From NCBI GenBank assembly GCA_030040475.1, contig JASHTQ010000261.1:1-6798 (forward strand): 6,798 bases of DNA. The letters run 5' to 3'. The stretch comes from Streptosporangiaceae bacterium (lineage in GTDB: Bacteria > Actinomycetota > Actinomycetes > Streptosporangiales > Streptosporangiaceae). Both the position numbers and the translations under genes were made by a program. Position 1 is the stretch's first letter. Every line of letters starts with the position of its first letter. Under the pieces are notes generated by a model that was not told the DNA's origin, made no database searches, and saw only the letters and a list, made by a program, of their open reading frames with translations. Shown here piece by piece: positions 1 through 6,232 of the stretch.

Positions 1-1161
1 CACCCGAGCGAGGTCGCCGGTGTGGAACCAGCCGTCGCGGAGCGCCTCGGCGGTCGCCTCGGGGCGGAGCCAGTAGCCCTTCATCACGTTCGGCCCGGTG
101 ATGACGATCTCGCCGACCTCGCCCTGCGGGACCGGCACGTCGGCGTCGTCAACGACCCGCATCCGCACGTCCCTGATCGGCGTGCCGATCGAGCCCGGCT
201 TCTGCTCGCGGTCCGGGTGGTTGAACGAGGCGACCGGCGAGGTCTCCGAGAGCCCGTACCCCTCGAGCACCGGGACGCCGAACGCCTCCTCGAACCCGCG
301 CAGCACCTCGACCGGCAGCGCCGCGCCGCCGGAGATGCACATCCGCAGCGACGAGGTGTCATACGAGCCGCGGTCCGGCGCGTGCAGCAGCGCCACGAAC
401 ATGGTCGGCACGCCCTCGAACACGGTGACCTTGTGCTCGGCGATGATCCGCAGCGCGTGCTCGGCGTCGAACCGCGGCAGCAGCGTCAGGCACGCGCCCG
501 ACGCAACCGACACGTTCAGCGCCACCGTCTGCCCGAACACGTGGAACAGCGGCAGCCCCCCGAAGATGACGTCGTCGGGGCGCGCGCGGACGATGTCGGT
601 GCACGACACCTCGGTATTGCTGCGCAGGTTGCCGTGGGTGAGCTCGGCGCCCTTCGGGTGGCCGGTCGTGCCCGAGGTGTACAGGATGACCGAGGTGTCG
701 GAGTCGTCCCTGTCGACCACCTCGTAGGAAGGCTCGACCGAGGCGAGCAGCTCGGGGAAGCTGGCGCCGTCCACGATGATCGCCTCGGCCTCGGCCTGCT
801 CGGCGCCGGCCCGGGCGGGGTCGGCGAACGCGTGCCAGGCGAACAGCAGCCCGGCCCCGGAGTCACCCAGGTAGTAGGCGACCTCGCGGGACTTCAGCAG
901 CGGGTTCATCGGGACGACGACGCCGCCGGCCCGCAGCACGCCGTAGTACACGACGGGCACCTCGGCGACGTTCGGCATCATGATCCCGATCCGGTCGCCG
1001 GGCTTGACCCCGCGCTCGTGCAGCAGCCCGGCGACCCGGGCGCTCGCCTCGTCCAGCGCGCGGTACGTCATCGCCGCGTTGTCCACCCGGACGGCGACGC
1101 GTCCGGCGTGCACGCGGGTCGTGTTCGTCAGGTTCCTGGCAAGGTTCGTCACGCTGCTCAT
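1..1161 (-). CDS. Long-chain acyl-CoA ligase (FadD-type, AMP-forming), C-terminus missing at window edge
   Basis: An ANL-superfamily adenylate-forming ligase. The family activates a carboxylic acid with ATP to an acyl-AMP, then transfers it to CoA, releasing AMP and PPi in the cytoplasm. The 387 visible residues run from an ATG at 1161 to the window edge without a stop. The P-loop is YTSGTTGHPKG (161-171), followed by the GLPLFHVFGQ region (202-211), SGGAALP (277-283), the A5 motif GYGLSET (301-307) and the A7 aspartate in HTGD (380-383). Family members have about 500 residues, so the RK hinge and the small C-terminal domain with the catalytic lysine lie outside the window. The start matches the usual N-terminus of relatives; no Shine-Dalgarno is visible before it, and no in-frame start was seen just upstream. 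It is transcribed divergently from the aldehyde dehydrogenase. The motifs favour the actinobacterial fatty-acid type over benzoate-CoA ligases, but the substrate is unproven. Confidence 0.93.
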   Translation of the reverse strand, partial: MSSVTNLARNLTNTTRVHAGRVAVRVDNAAMTYRALDEASARVAGLLHERGVKPGDRIGIMMPNVAEVPVVYYGVLRAGGVVVPMNPLLKSREVAYYLGDSGAGLLFAWHAFADPARAGAEQAEAEAIIVDGASFPELLASVEPSYEVVDRDDSDTSVILYTSGTTGHPKGAELTHGNLRSNTEVSCTDIVRARPDDVIFGGLPLFHVFGQTVALNVSVASGACLTLLPRFDAEHALRIIAEHKVTVFEGVPTMFVALLHAPDRGSYDTSSLRMCISGGAALPVEVLRGFEEAFGVPVLEGYGLSETSPVASFNHPDREQKPGSIGTPIRDVRMRVVDDADVPVPQGEVGEIVITGPNVMKGYWLRPEATAEALRDGWFHTGDLARV

Positions 1162-1228
1162 TGTGGGACGGCGAGCCGGCCCGGTCCTCGGTCCCCGGGA
1201 TCAAGCATGCCCCGCGGTGTTGGTACCA

Positions 1229-1247
1229 CGGCACAACCGTTGTGCCG
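1229..1247. promoter_or_regulatory. Perfect 19-bp dyad in the divergent control region (candidate operator)
   Basis: The sequence CGGCACAACCGTTGTGCCG has two 9-bp arms around one central base and no mismatch. It lies between the divergent ligase and aldehyde dehydrogenase genes, 67 bp upstream of the ligase start and about 100 bp upstream of the dehydrogenase start. Partial symmetry continues outside it, GGTACCAC on the left and GGTGGTCC on the right, offset by one base. Size, symmetry and position fit the binding site of a dimeric regulator that could act on both genes. The regulator is not in the window and its family cannot be named from the site. Confidence 0.55.
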
Positions 1248-1287
1248 GTGGTCCGAGGAAACGGCCCATCCTCGTGCCGCCAGCACG

Positions 1288-1316
1288 TTCACCAGGGGTT
1301 CGACGCCTCTTAGTGT
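1288..1316 (+). promoter_or_regulatory. Candidate sigma-70-type promoter of the aldehyde dehydrogenase
   Basis: TTCACC (1288-1293) and TAGTGT (1311-1316) are separated by 17 bp. They resemble actinobacterial -35 and -10 elements (TTGAC-, TA---T). Transcription would begin near 1323, leaving a leader of about 25 nt with the ribosome binding site. Matches to consensus are only partial, so this is tentative. Confidence 0.35.
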
Positions 1317-1333
1317 CGTGGACCACAACCGCG

Positions 1334-1342
1334 AAAAGGAGG
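1334..1342 (+). promoter_or_regulatory. Strong ribosome binding site of the aldehyde dehydrogenase
   Basis: AAAAGGAGG ends 5 nt before the ATG at 1348. It decides the start of the dehydrogenase: the reading frame stays open far upstream (to 22), but that part is only the antisense of the ligase gene. Confidence 0.85.
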
Positions 1343-1347
1343 CCGGC

Positions 1348-2862
1348 ATGGATGCCGTCCCGCGCTACGACATGCTCATCGACGGAGAGTGGGTCGACTC
1401 CGAGAACCGGTCCGAGGTCCGCAGCCCGGCCACCGAGGAACCGGTCGCCACCGTGGCCATGGGCAGCGTCGAGGACACCGACCGGGCGGTCGCGGCGGCC
1501 AAGGCCGCGCACGACGACGGCCGGTGGCGCGGCACGCCGCCGGCCCAGCGGGCCGCCGTGCTCGACGCGATAGCCGACGGGCTCACCGAGCAGCTCAGCA
1601 GGCTGGCGGTCCTCGAGGCCCAGGAGAACGGCGCGCCGGTCCGCCAGGCCGGGGCGTTCCAGATCGGCTTCTCCATCGCCCACCTGCGCTACTTCGCCGG
1701 CCTCGCCCGGACCTACGCCTTCGAGCACACCGGGCCCACGCTGCACGTGCCGACGCTGGCCGACGGCATCGTCCGGCGCGAGCCGGTCGGCGTGTGCGGC
1801 GCGATCGTGCCGTGGAACTTCCCGCTGCTGCTTGCCATCTGGAAGATCGGCCCGGCGCTGGCCGCGGGCAACACGATGGTGATCAAGCCGGACGAGCACA
1901 CCCCGCTGACCCTGCTCGAGTTCGCCAGGATCGCGCAGGAGTGCGGGCTGCCGCCGGGCGTGCTGAACGTGGTGCCGGGGGAGGGCACGGTGGTGGGAGC
2001 CCGGCTGGCCAGCCACCCGGACGTGCGGAAGATCGCCTTCACCGGCTCGACCGCGGTCGGGCGGGAGATCATGCGGATGGCCGCGGGCAACGTCAAGCGG
2101 ATCACGCTGGAACTCGGCGGCAAGGGCCCGAACGTCGTGCTCGACGACGCCGACATCGACCTGGCCGCGGACGGCACGCTGTTCGGCTGCCTGCTGAACC
2201 AGGGGCAGGCGTGCGAGTCGGGCACCAGGATCATCGTCGCCGACGCCATCGCAGACAAGTTCGTCGAGCGGCTGATCGAGCGGATCGCCACGATCACGAT
2301 CGGGGACCCGCTGGACCCGGCGACGGACCTCGGCCCGGTCATCTCGGCCGAGGCGCAGGACCGGATCCTGGGTTACATCGAGACCGGCAAGGCCGAGGGC
2401 GCGACGCTGGCCTACGGCGGGGGCAGGCCGGCCGGCCCGGGGTTCGAGCGCGGCTTCTGGGTCGAGCCGACGATCTTCACCGACGTCAGCAACGACATGA
2501 CGATCGCCCGCGAGGAGATCTTCGGCCCGGTCCTGGCGGTGATCCGCGCGGACAGCACCGAGCGGGCGATCGCGATCGCCAACGACACCGAGTACGGCCT
2601 GTCCGCCGGCGTCTGGAGCGCCGACAACCAGCGCGCCCTCGACGTGGCCGACCAGCTCGAGGCCGGCACGGTCTGGATCAACGACTGGCACATGGTCAAC
2701 GCCGCCTACCCGTTCGGCGGGTACAAGCAGAGCGGCCTGGGCCGCGAGCTGGGCCCGCACTCGCTGGATGAGTACACCGAGGAGAAGTTCGTCCACCTCG
2801 ACCTGTCCGGCCGGCTGGATCGCCGGGCCTACGCGCTGCTGCTCAGCACCCCGCCGGCGTGA
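1348..2862 (+). CDS. NAD(P)-dependent aldehyde dehydrogenase (ALDH superfamily)
   Basis: A complete 504-residue cytosolic ALDH, the usual family length (about 480-500), which oxidises an aldehyde to the acid. All landmarks are present: PWNFP (155-159) with the oxyanion-hole Asn157, VIKP with Lys180 for the cofactor, the Rossmann FTGSTAVG (231-238), the general base Glu255 in LELGGKG, the nucleophile Cys289 in NQGQACES, Glu390 in EEIFGP, and PFGGYKQSG (455-463). The start is fixed by a strong ribosome binding site. The stop overlaps a possible GTG start of the pyrophosphatase, so the two are probably co-transcribed and translationally coupled. It resembles the betaine/phenylacetaldehyde/benzaldehyde dehydrogenase branch, but sequence alone does not set the substrate. 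By context it may supply the acid for the divergent acyl-CoA ligase, or oxidise the aldehyde made by the decarboxylase at 4476-6086; both are inference. Confidence 0.96.
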   Translation: MDAVPRYDMLIDGEWVDSENRSEVRSPATEEPVATVAMGSVEDTDRAVAAAKAAHDDGRWRGTPPAQRAAVLDAIADGLTEQLSRLAVLEAQENGAPVRQAGAFQIGFSIAHLRYFAGLARTYAFEHTGPTLHVPTLADGIVRREPVGVCGAIVPWNFPLLLAIWKIGPALAAGNTMVIKPDEHTPLTLLEFARIAQECGLPPGVLNVVPGEGTVVGARLASHPDVRKIAFTGSTAVGREIMRMAAGNVKRITLELGGKGPNVVLDDADIDLAADGTLFGCLLNQGQACESGTRIIVADAIADKFVERLIERIATITIGDPLDPATDLGPVISAEAQDRILGYIETGKAEGATLAYGGGRPAGPGFERGFWVEPTIFTDVSNDMTIAREEIFGPVLAVIRADSTERAIAIANDTEYGLSAGVWSADNQRALDVADQLEAGTVWINDWHMVNAAYPFGGYKQSGLGRELGPHSLDEYTEEKFVHLDLSGRLDRRAYALLLSTPPA

Positions 2863-2867
2863 CCGCC

Positions 2868-3368
2868 ATGGAATTCGACGTGGTGATCGAGATCCCGCGG
2901 GGCAGCAGGAACAAGTACGAGGTCGACCACCACAGCGGCCTGATCCGCCTGGACCGGACGCTGTTCACCGCGACGCAGTACCCGGCCGACTACGGCTTCG
3001 TGCCGGACACCCTCGGCGAGGACGGCGACCCGCTCGACGCGCTCGTGCTGGTGCTCGAGCCCACCTTCCCCGGCTGCCTGATCCGCAGCCGGCCGATCGG
3101 CATGTTCCGGATGACCGACGAGAACGGCCCCGACGACAAGGTCCTCTGCGTGCCGGCCGGCGACCCGCGCCAGGAGCACCTGCGCGACGTCCACGATCTG
3201 CCCCGGTTCGACCGGCTGGAGATCGAGCACTTCTTCCTGATCTACAAGGAGCTCGAGCCGGGCAAGAGCGTCGAGGGCGCGTCGTGGGCCGACCGCGCCG
3301 TCGCCGAGGCCGAGGTGGAAGCGTCCCGGCGCCGCCTCAAGGACAGCGAGGGGACGGAGTCCGGCTGA
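2868..3368 (+). CDS. ppa: Inorganic pyrophosphatase, family I (soluble)
   Basis: Hydrolyses PPi to two phosphates, pulling PPi-releasing reactions forward. From the ATG at 2868 it has 166 residues, close to the 162 of M. tuberculosis Ppa (Rv3628), and begins in the same way ([20 protein letters not shown]). The signature DGDPLDA is at 52-58. Counterparts of the E. coli active-site residues are present: Glu8, Lys16, Arg30, Tyr42, Asp52, Asp54, Asp57, Asp84, Asp89, Lys91, Tyr126 and Lys127. His21, typical of the mycobacterial enzyme, is kept, while the position of its His86 is Asn. An alternative GTG at 2859 would add three residues and overlap the dehydrogenase stop (GTGA). Neither start has a clear Shine-Dalgarno, so translation probably depends on ribosomes finishing the dehydrogenase. 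The context is unusual for ppa, and it may be a second copy next to a PPi-producing ligase. Confidence 0.95.
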   Translation: MEFDVVIEIPRGSRNKYEVDHHSGLIRLDRTLFTATQYPADYGFVPDTLGEDGDPLDALVLVLEPTFPGCLIRSRPIGMFRMTDENGPDDKVLCVPAGDPRQEHLRDVHDLPRFDRLEIEHFFLIYKELEPGKSVEGASWADRAVAEAEVEASRRRLKDSEGTESG

Positions 3369-3380
3369 GCTGGAAGTGAT

Positions 3381-3427
3381 ACCACCGCCCGTTCGGGATA
3401 ATCGATTTTTACCGAACGGACGGTGGT
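3381..3427. promoter_or_regulatory. Paired TetR-type operator-like palindromes forming a 16-bp inverted repeat
   Basis: ACCACCGCCCGTTCGG (3381-3396) and CCGAACGGACGGTGGT (3412-3427) are inverted copies with one mismatch in 16 and a 15-bp AT-rich spacer. Each copy also contains its own dyad of form ACCGNNCGNNCGGT: exact at 3411-3424, one mismatch at 3384-3397. That core is typical of TetR-family operators and, from memory, resembles the motif reported for PaaR of corynebacteria. The spacer starts with GATAAT (3397-3402), a good -10-like hexamer, though no convincing -35 precedes it. A repressor bound at both sites would cover the promoter of the dehydrogenase starting at 3449. A terminator for ppa is less likely: the loop is long and no T-run follows the right arm. 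Confidence 0.6.
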
Positions 3428-3448
3428 TCCTGGAGAAGGAAGGCTTCG

Positions 3449-4276
3449 ATGACCCTGGGCGGCAAGACCCTGTTCATCTCCGGCGGCAGCCGCGGCATCG
3501 GCCTGGCGATCGCGCTGCGGGCGGCGCGGGACGGCGCCAACGTCGCGCTGATCGCCAAGACCGCCGATCCGCACCCGAAGCTGGAGGGGACGGTGTACAC
3601 CGCCGCCGCGCAGATCGAGGCGGTCGGCGGCCAGGCGCTGCCGGTGGTCGGCGACATCCGCGACGAGGCGCAGGTCGCCGGCGCCGTCGCGCTCGCCGTG
3701 GAGCGGTTCGGCGGGATCGACGTGTGCGTCAACAACGCCTCGGCGATCAACCTGTCGGGCACCGAGGCGCTTGAGGTCAAGCGGTACGACCTGATGCAGT
3801 CGATCAACACCCGCGGCACGTTCGTCGTCAGCCGGGCCTGCATCCCGCACCTGAAGCGGTCGGCGAACCCGCACATCCTGACGCTGTCCCCGCCGGTCAG
3901 CCTGGAGCCGCGGTGGCTCGGCCCGCACATCGGGTACACGATCGTCAAGTACGGGATGACGCTCGCCGCGCTGGGGTTCGCCGCCGAGTTCGCCGAGGAC
4001 GGCATCGCCTCCAACGCGCTGTGGCCGCGGACGCTGATCGCCACCGCCGCGGTGCAAAACCTGCTCGGCGGCGACGAGGCGATGGCCCGCGCCCGCCGCC
4101 CCGAACTGTACGCCGACGCCGCCTACGCGGTCATCACCAAGCCCAGCCGCGAGTGCACCGGCAACGCGTTCCTCTGCGAGGACGTCCTGGCCGCCGAGGG
4201 CGTCACCGACTTCGCCCAGTACGCCTACGTGGTGGGCGCGGAGCCCGCCGTCGACCTCTTCGTCGACCACGCCTGA
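3449..4276 (+). CDS. Short-chain dehydrogenase/reductase, HSDL2-like
   Basis: A complete 275-residue SDR, expected to interconvert an alcohol and a carbonyl with NAD(P)(H) in the cytoplasm. The cofactor motif is SGGSRGIG (11-18), followed by GDIRD (68-72) and NNAS (95-98). The catalytic set is Asn120, Ser147 (in TLSPP), Tyr163 and Lys167 (in YTIVK). Segments such as KTADPHPKLEGTVYTAA (37-53), LSPP, RWLGPH, LWPRTLIATAAVQNLLGGDEA (191-211) and ECTGNAFLCEDVL (235-247) are characteristic of the HSDL2-like group, often annotated in bacteria as NAD(P)-dependent oxidoreductase. No SCP2 domain follows, unlike human HSDL2. A GGAGAAGGAAGG tract (3432-3443) precedes the ATG. The gene lies 80 bp after ppa in the same direction, but paired operator-like palindromes in that gap suggest its own regulated promoter. 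The substrate is unknown; HSDL2 relatives are linked to fatty-acid or steroid metabolism. Confidence 0.94.
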   Translation: MTLGGKTLFISGGSRGIGLAIALRAARDGANVALIAKTADPHPKLEGTVYTAAAQIEAVGGQALPVVGDIRDEAQVAGAVALAVERFGGIDVCVNNASAINLSGTEALEVKRYDLMQSINTRGTFVVSRACIPHLKRSANPHILTLSPPVSLEPRWLGPHIGYTIVKYGMTLAALGFAAEFAEDGIASNALWPRTLIATAAVQNLLGGDEAMARARRPELYADAAYAVITKPSRECTGNAFLCEDVLAAEGVTDFAQYAYVVGAEPAVDLFVDHA

Positions 4277-4289
4277 GCCGCGGCCCCCG

Positions 4290-4400
4290 CCCTGAGCGTC
4301 CCGCCCGGCCCCGCCCCGCCCTGAGCGTCCCGAGCGTCCCGCCCGAGCCGGCCCCGCCCTGAGCGTCCCGCCCGGTCCCGCCCGGTCCCGCCCTGAGCGT
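4290..4400. repeat. GC-rich short repeats (CCCTGAGCGT and GTCCCGCCCG units)
   Basis: CCCTGAGCGT occurs exactly four times, at 4290-4299, 4319-4328, 4357-4366 and 4391-4400, with a partial GAGCGT copy near 4332. Between the third and fourth copies the 10-bp unit GTCCCGCCCG is repeated in tandem 2.9 times (4365-4393). The last CCCTGAGCGT runs directly into the left arm of the hairpin at 4396. The tract is non-coding and lies between two convergent genes. It probably arose by replication slippage or repeated partial duplication of the hairpin edge; no function is evident. Confidence 0.7.
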
Positions 4401-4457
4401 AATGAAACCCGGGTTTCAGCACCCTGGGAGGTACTGAAAGGCGGGTTTCATTACGCT
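4396..4457. terminator. Large hairpin between convergent genes (candidate bidirectional terminator or small repetitive element)
   Basis: The arms at 4396-4419 and 4434-4457 are 24 nt each and complementary at 22 positions. They form an outer perfect 16-bp stem (AGCGTAATGAAACCCG with its complement), a 2x2 GG/GG mismatch and an inner 6-bp stem, closed by a 14-nt loop. It begins 18 bp after the decarboxylase stop and about 120 bp after the dehydrogenase stop, so both convergent transcripts would run into it. No T-run follows on either side, which is common for actinobacterial terminators. Each arm is itself palindromic: TGAAACCCGGGTTTCA (4403-4418, perfect) and TGAAAGGCGGGTTTCA (4435-4450, imperfect). 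This is more elaborate than a plain terminator and would also suit a REP- or MITE-like element. Confidence 0.7.
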
Positions 4458-4475
4458 GGGGCGCGGCTGAGCCTG

Positions 4476-6086
4476 TTACAGCATTGCCTTTTGGGGCTGG
4501 GTGCGGACCACGATGACGGTGGGAGTGTCGGCGGCCAGGGCCGTCTTGACCTCCTGGTCTAGTTCCTCGGTGGCCTGGACGTCGACGGCGCGGCAGCCGA
4601 AGCCGCGGGCCAGGTCGGCGATGCCGAGGCCGGGCAGGTCCAGGCCAGGGACGCCGGGGGTTTGCTCGAGGACCGCGAAGGACTTGAGGATGGAGTACTC
4701 CTCGTTCCGCATCACGACGTAGACGATCGGCAGCCGGTGCTGGGCGGCGGTCCAGAGGGCCTGCACGGAGTACTGCGACGAGCCGTCGCCGATCAGGGCG
4801 ATGACCGGCCTGCGGACGCCCCGGTCCCGGTCGCCGAGCGCGACGCCGACCGCGGCCGGGATGCCCCAGCCGATGCCGCCGCTGGCGGTGGCGAAGAACG
4901 AGCAGGTCCTGACCGTCGGGAGCCACTCGATCTGCTGGGCCATGGTGGAGGTCGACTCGTTCACGATGACGGAGTCCGGCGGCCTGACCCGGCTCAGCAC
5001 CGCGTAGACCTCCGGCGGGGTGAGCGGGCTGCGTTCCGTCTGCGGGAGCAGGCGCGGCCGGGCCATCGGCTCGGGGGCGGTTCGCGCGGAGCCCTCCGCG
5101 ACCAGGTCAAGCAGCTGCTCGATCGCGAGCTTGGGGTCGCCGAGCAGGCTGTCGCCGACCCGGGCGGACGCGGCGACCTCGGGGCTCGCGGTGATCTGCA
5201 GCAGCTCCGTGCCGGCCGGGAGGAGGTCGCCGGGGATGTACGGGTAGTACCTGAACACCTCGGCGCCGATCACGACGGCCAGGTCGTGCCCGGCCAGCCG
5301 GTCGCCGATCGTCTTGACCGACATGCCGAGCGGCCCGCCGAACAGGGGATGGTCCTCGGGGAAGGAGGCGCGGTCGAGCAGCGGTGATCCGTAGACGGCG
5401 GCGCGCAGCTTCTCGGCCAGGGCGACGGCCGCGTCCCACCCGCCCGCGCGGTCCACCTCGGGGCCGAAGACCAGCGCGGGACGGCGGCTGGCGGAGATGC
5501 GGTCGGCGAACAGCCGCAGCCGTTCGGCGTCGGGGGCCGTCCGGCGGCTCACCGTCCGGACCCGGGCCGGGCCGTCGGGCGGCTGGTTCCAGTCGTCCAG
5601 CGGGATCGACAGGTACACGGGCCCGGCCGGCGGCTGCAGCGCCGTCGCGTAGGCGCGCATGAACGCCTCGGGCACGTCCTGCGCCCTGGCAGGCTCGTAG
5701 GACCACTTCACCCACGGCCTCGGGAACGTGGTCGCCTCGCGGTTGCCCAGGTACGGCTCGCCGATCAGCAGCTCCCTGTGCTGCTGTCCCGAGGTCACGA
5801 TCAGCGGCGTGTTCCCGTGGTAGGCCGCGACCAGGTTCCCGAGCGAGTTGCCGAGCCCCGCGGATGAGTGCAGGTTGACCAGCGCCGGGCGCCCGGTGAC
5901 CTGGGCGAAGGCGTCGGCCATCGCGATCGCGGACGCCTCCTGGAGCGCCAGCACGTAGCCGAAATCGTGCGGGAACTCCTGCAGGAACGTCTGCTCGGTC
6001 GAGCCGGGATTGCCGAAGACGGTGGTCAGCCCGAGGGATCGCAGCAGGTCATAGGTCACGCTTCGGACGGTGGATTTCTCGGTCAT
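4476..6086 (-). CDS. mdlC: ThDP-dependent 2-keto acid decarboxylase, benzoylformate decarboxylase family
   Basis: A complete 536-residue protein that aligns along its length with Pseudomonas putida benzoylformate decarboxylase (528 aa), which uses ThDP and a divalent metal to convert benzoylformate to benzaldehyde and CO2. Ser29 in NPGST (BFD Ser26), the cofactor-activating Glu50 in ALQEA (Glu47) and His73 in NLHSSAG (His70) are kept. NESTST (376-381) and the ThDP/metal motif GDGS (433-436) with Asn461 are also present. Differences at the active site are Tyr281 in FRYYPY where BFD has His281, Ile466 for Ala460, and Glu463 for Thr457; Phe470 equals Phe464. The ATG at 6086 fits the family N-terminus. 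An in-frame ATG at 6155 would add 23 residues unlike any family sequence and is not preferred. Only a weak GGGG precedes the start. It is monocistronic here, convergent to the SDR and divergent from the PadR gene. It may act on an aryl or branched 2-keto acid other than benzoylformate. Confidence 0.9.
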   Translation of the reverse strand: MTEKSTVRSVTYDLLRSLGLTTVFGNPGSTEQTFLQEFPHDFGYVLALQEASAIAMADAFAQVTGRPALVNLHSSAGLGNSLGNLVAAYHGNTPLIVTSGQQHRELLIGEPYLGNREATTFPRPWVKWSYEPARAQDVPEAFMRAYATALQPPAGPVYLSIPLDDWNQPPDGPARVRTVSRRTAPDAERLRLFADRISASRRPALVFGPEVDRAGGWDAAVALAEKLRAAVYGSPLLDRASFPEDHPLFGGPLGMSVKTIGDRLAGHDLAVVIGAEVFRYYPYIPGDLLPAGTELLQITASPEVAASARVGDSLLGDPKLAIEQLLDLVAEGSARTAPEPMARPRLLPQTERSPLTPPEVYAVLSRVRPPDSVIVNESTSTMAQQIEWLPTVRTCSFFATASGGIGWGIPAAVGVALGDRDRGVRRPVIALIGDGSSQYSVQALWTAAQHRLPIVYVVMRNEEYSILKSFAVLEQTPGVPGLDLPGLGIADLARGFGCRAVDVQATEELDQEVKTALAADTPTVIVVRTQPQKAML

Positions 6087-6136
6087 GCCCCACTGTCTCA
6101 GCCGGCGGCCGGCCGGGCATCGTCCCAGGCACACGA

Positions 6137-6149
6137 AACCGGCCCGGTT
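6137..6149. promoter_or_regulatory. 13-bp GC-rich dyad upstream of the decarboxylase
   Basis: AACCGG, a central C, then CCGGTT: perfect 6-bp arms, 51 bp upstream of the decarboxylase start. It is flanked by a wider inverted pair, CGGGCAT (6114-6120) and ATGCCCG (6154-6160), so on the decarboxylase transcript the region could fold as a nested stem-loop. In this GC-rich background such short palindromes also arise by chance. Confidence 0.25.
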
Positions 6150-6193
6150 GTTCATGCCCGCGGCCCCCGGAGCCGGCCGACGTCGTCCTGTGC

Positions 6194-6214
6194 CTCCTAG
6201 CGGCCCGCTGGGAG
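6194..6214. promoter_or_regulatory. 21-bp dyad between decarboxylase and PadR genes (candidate operator)
   Basis: Arms CTCCTAGCGG (6194-6203) and CCGCTGGGAG (6205-6214) surround a single C and match at 9 of 10 pairs. The site is 107 bp upstream of the decarboxylase start and 71 bp upstream of the PadR start. Its length suits a dimeric winged-helix or TetR-type repressor, possibly the neighbouring PadR protein. The minus-strand AGGAGG in one arm is not followed by a usable start. Confidence 0.45.
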
Positions 6215-6232
6215 CGACTCGCGCAGCCCGCG

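Noticed and set aside
1318..1326. Short palindrome GTGGACCAC upstream of the aldehyde dehydrogenase
   Set aside because: Four-base arms are expected by chance in GC-rich DNA and it adds nothing beyond the promoter and ribosome binding site.
22..1347. Plus-strand open frame continuous with the aldehyde dehydrogenase, suggesting a 946-residue fusion protein
   Set aside because: This part is antisense to the well-supported acyl-CoA ligase, is low-complexity and Arg-rich, matches no family, and the strong ribosome binding site at 1334-1342 sets the dehydrogenase start at 1348.
1201..2796. Long minus-strand open frame of 531 codons
   Set aside because: It is antisense to the aldehyde dehydrogenase, and its composition is typical of GC-rich shadow frames, with no recognisable domain.
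3381..3427. Inverted repeat read as an intrinsic terminator of ppa
   Set aside because: A 15-nt loop, no T-run after the right arm and the internal TetR-type dyads make an operator the better explanation, though attenuation is not excluded.
3242..4270. Minus-strand open frame of 342 codons opposite the SDR
   Set aside because: It is a shadow of the SDR gene; the plus strand has the full set of SDR motifs and a proper ribosome binding site.
4290..4457. Repeats considered as a CRISPR array
   Set aside because: Units are only about 10 bp, spacing is irregular (29, 38 and 34 bp), the intervening sequences are themselves repetitive, and no cas gene is present.
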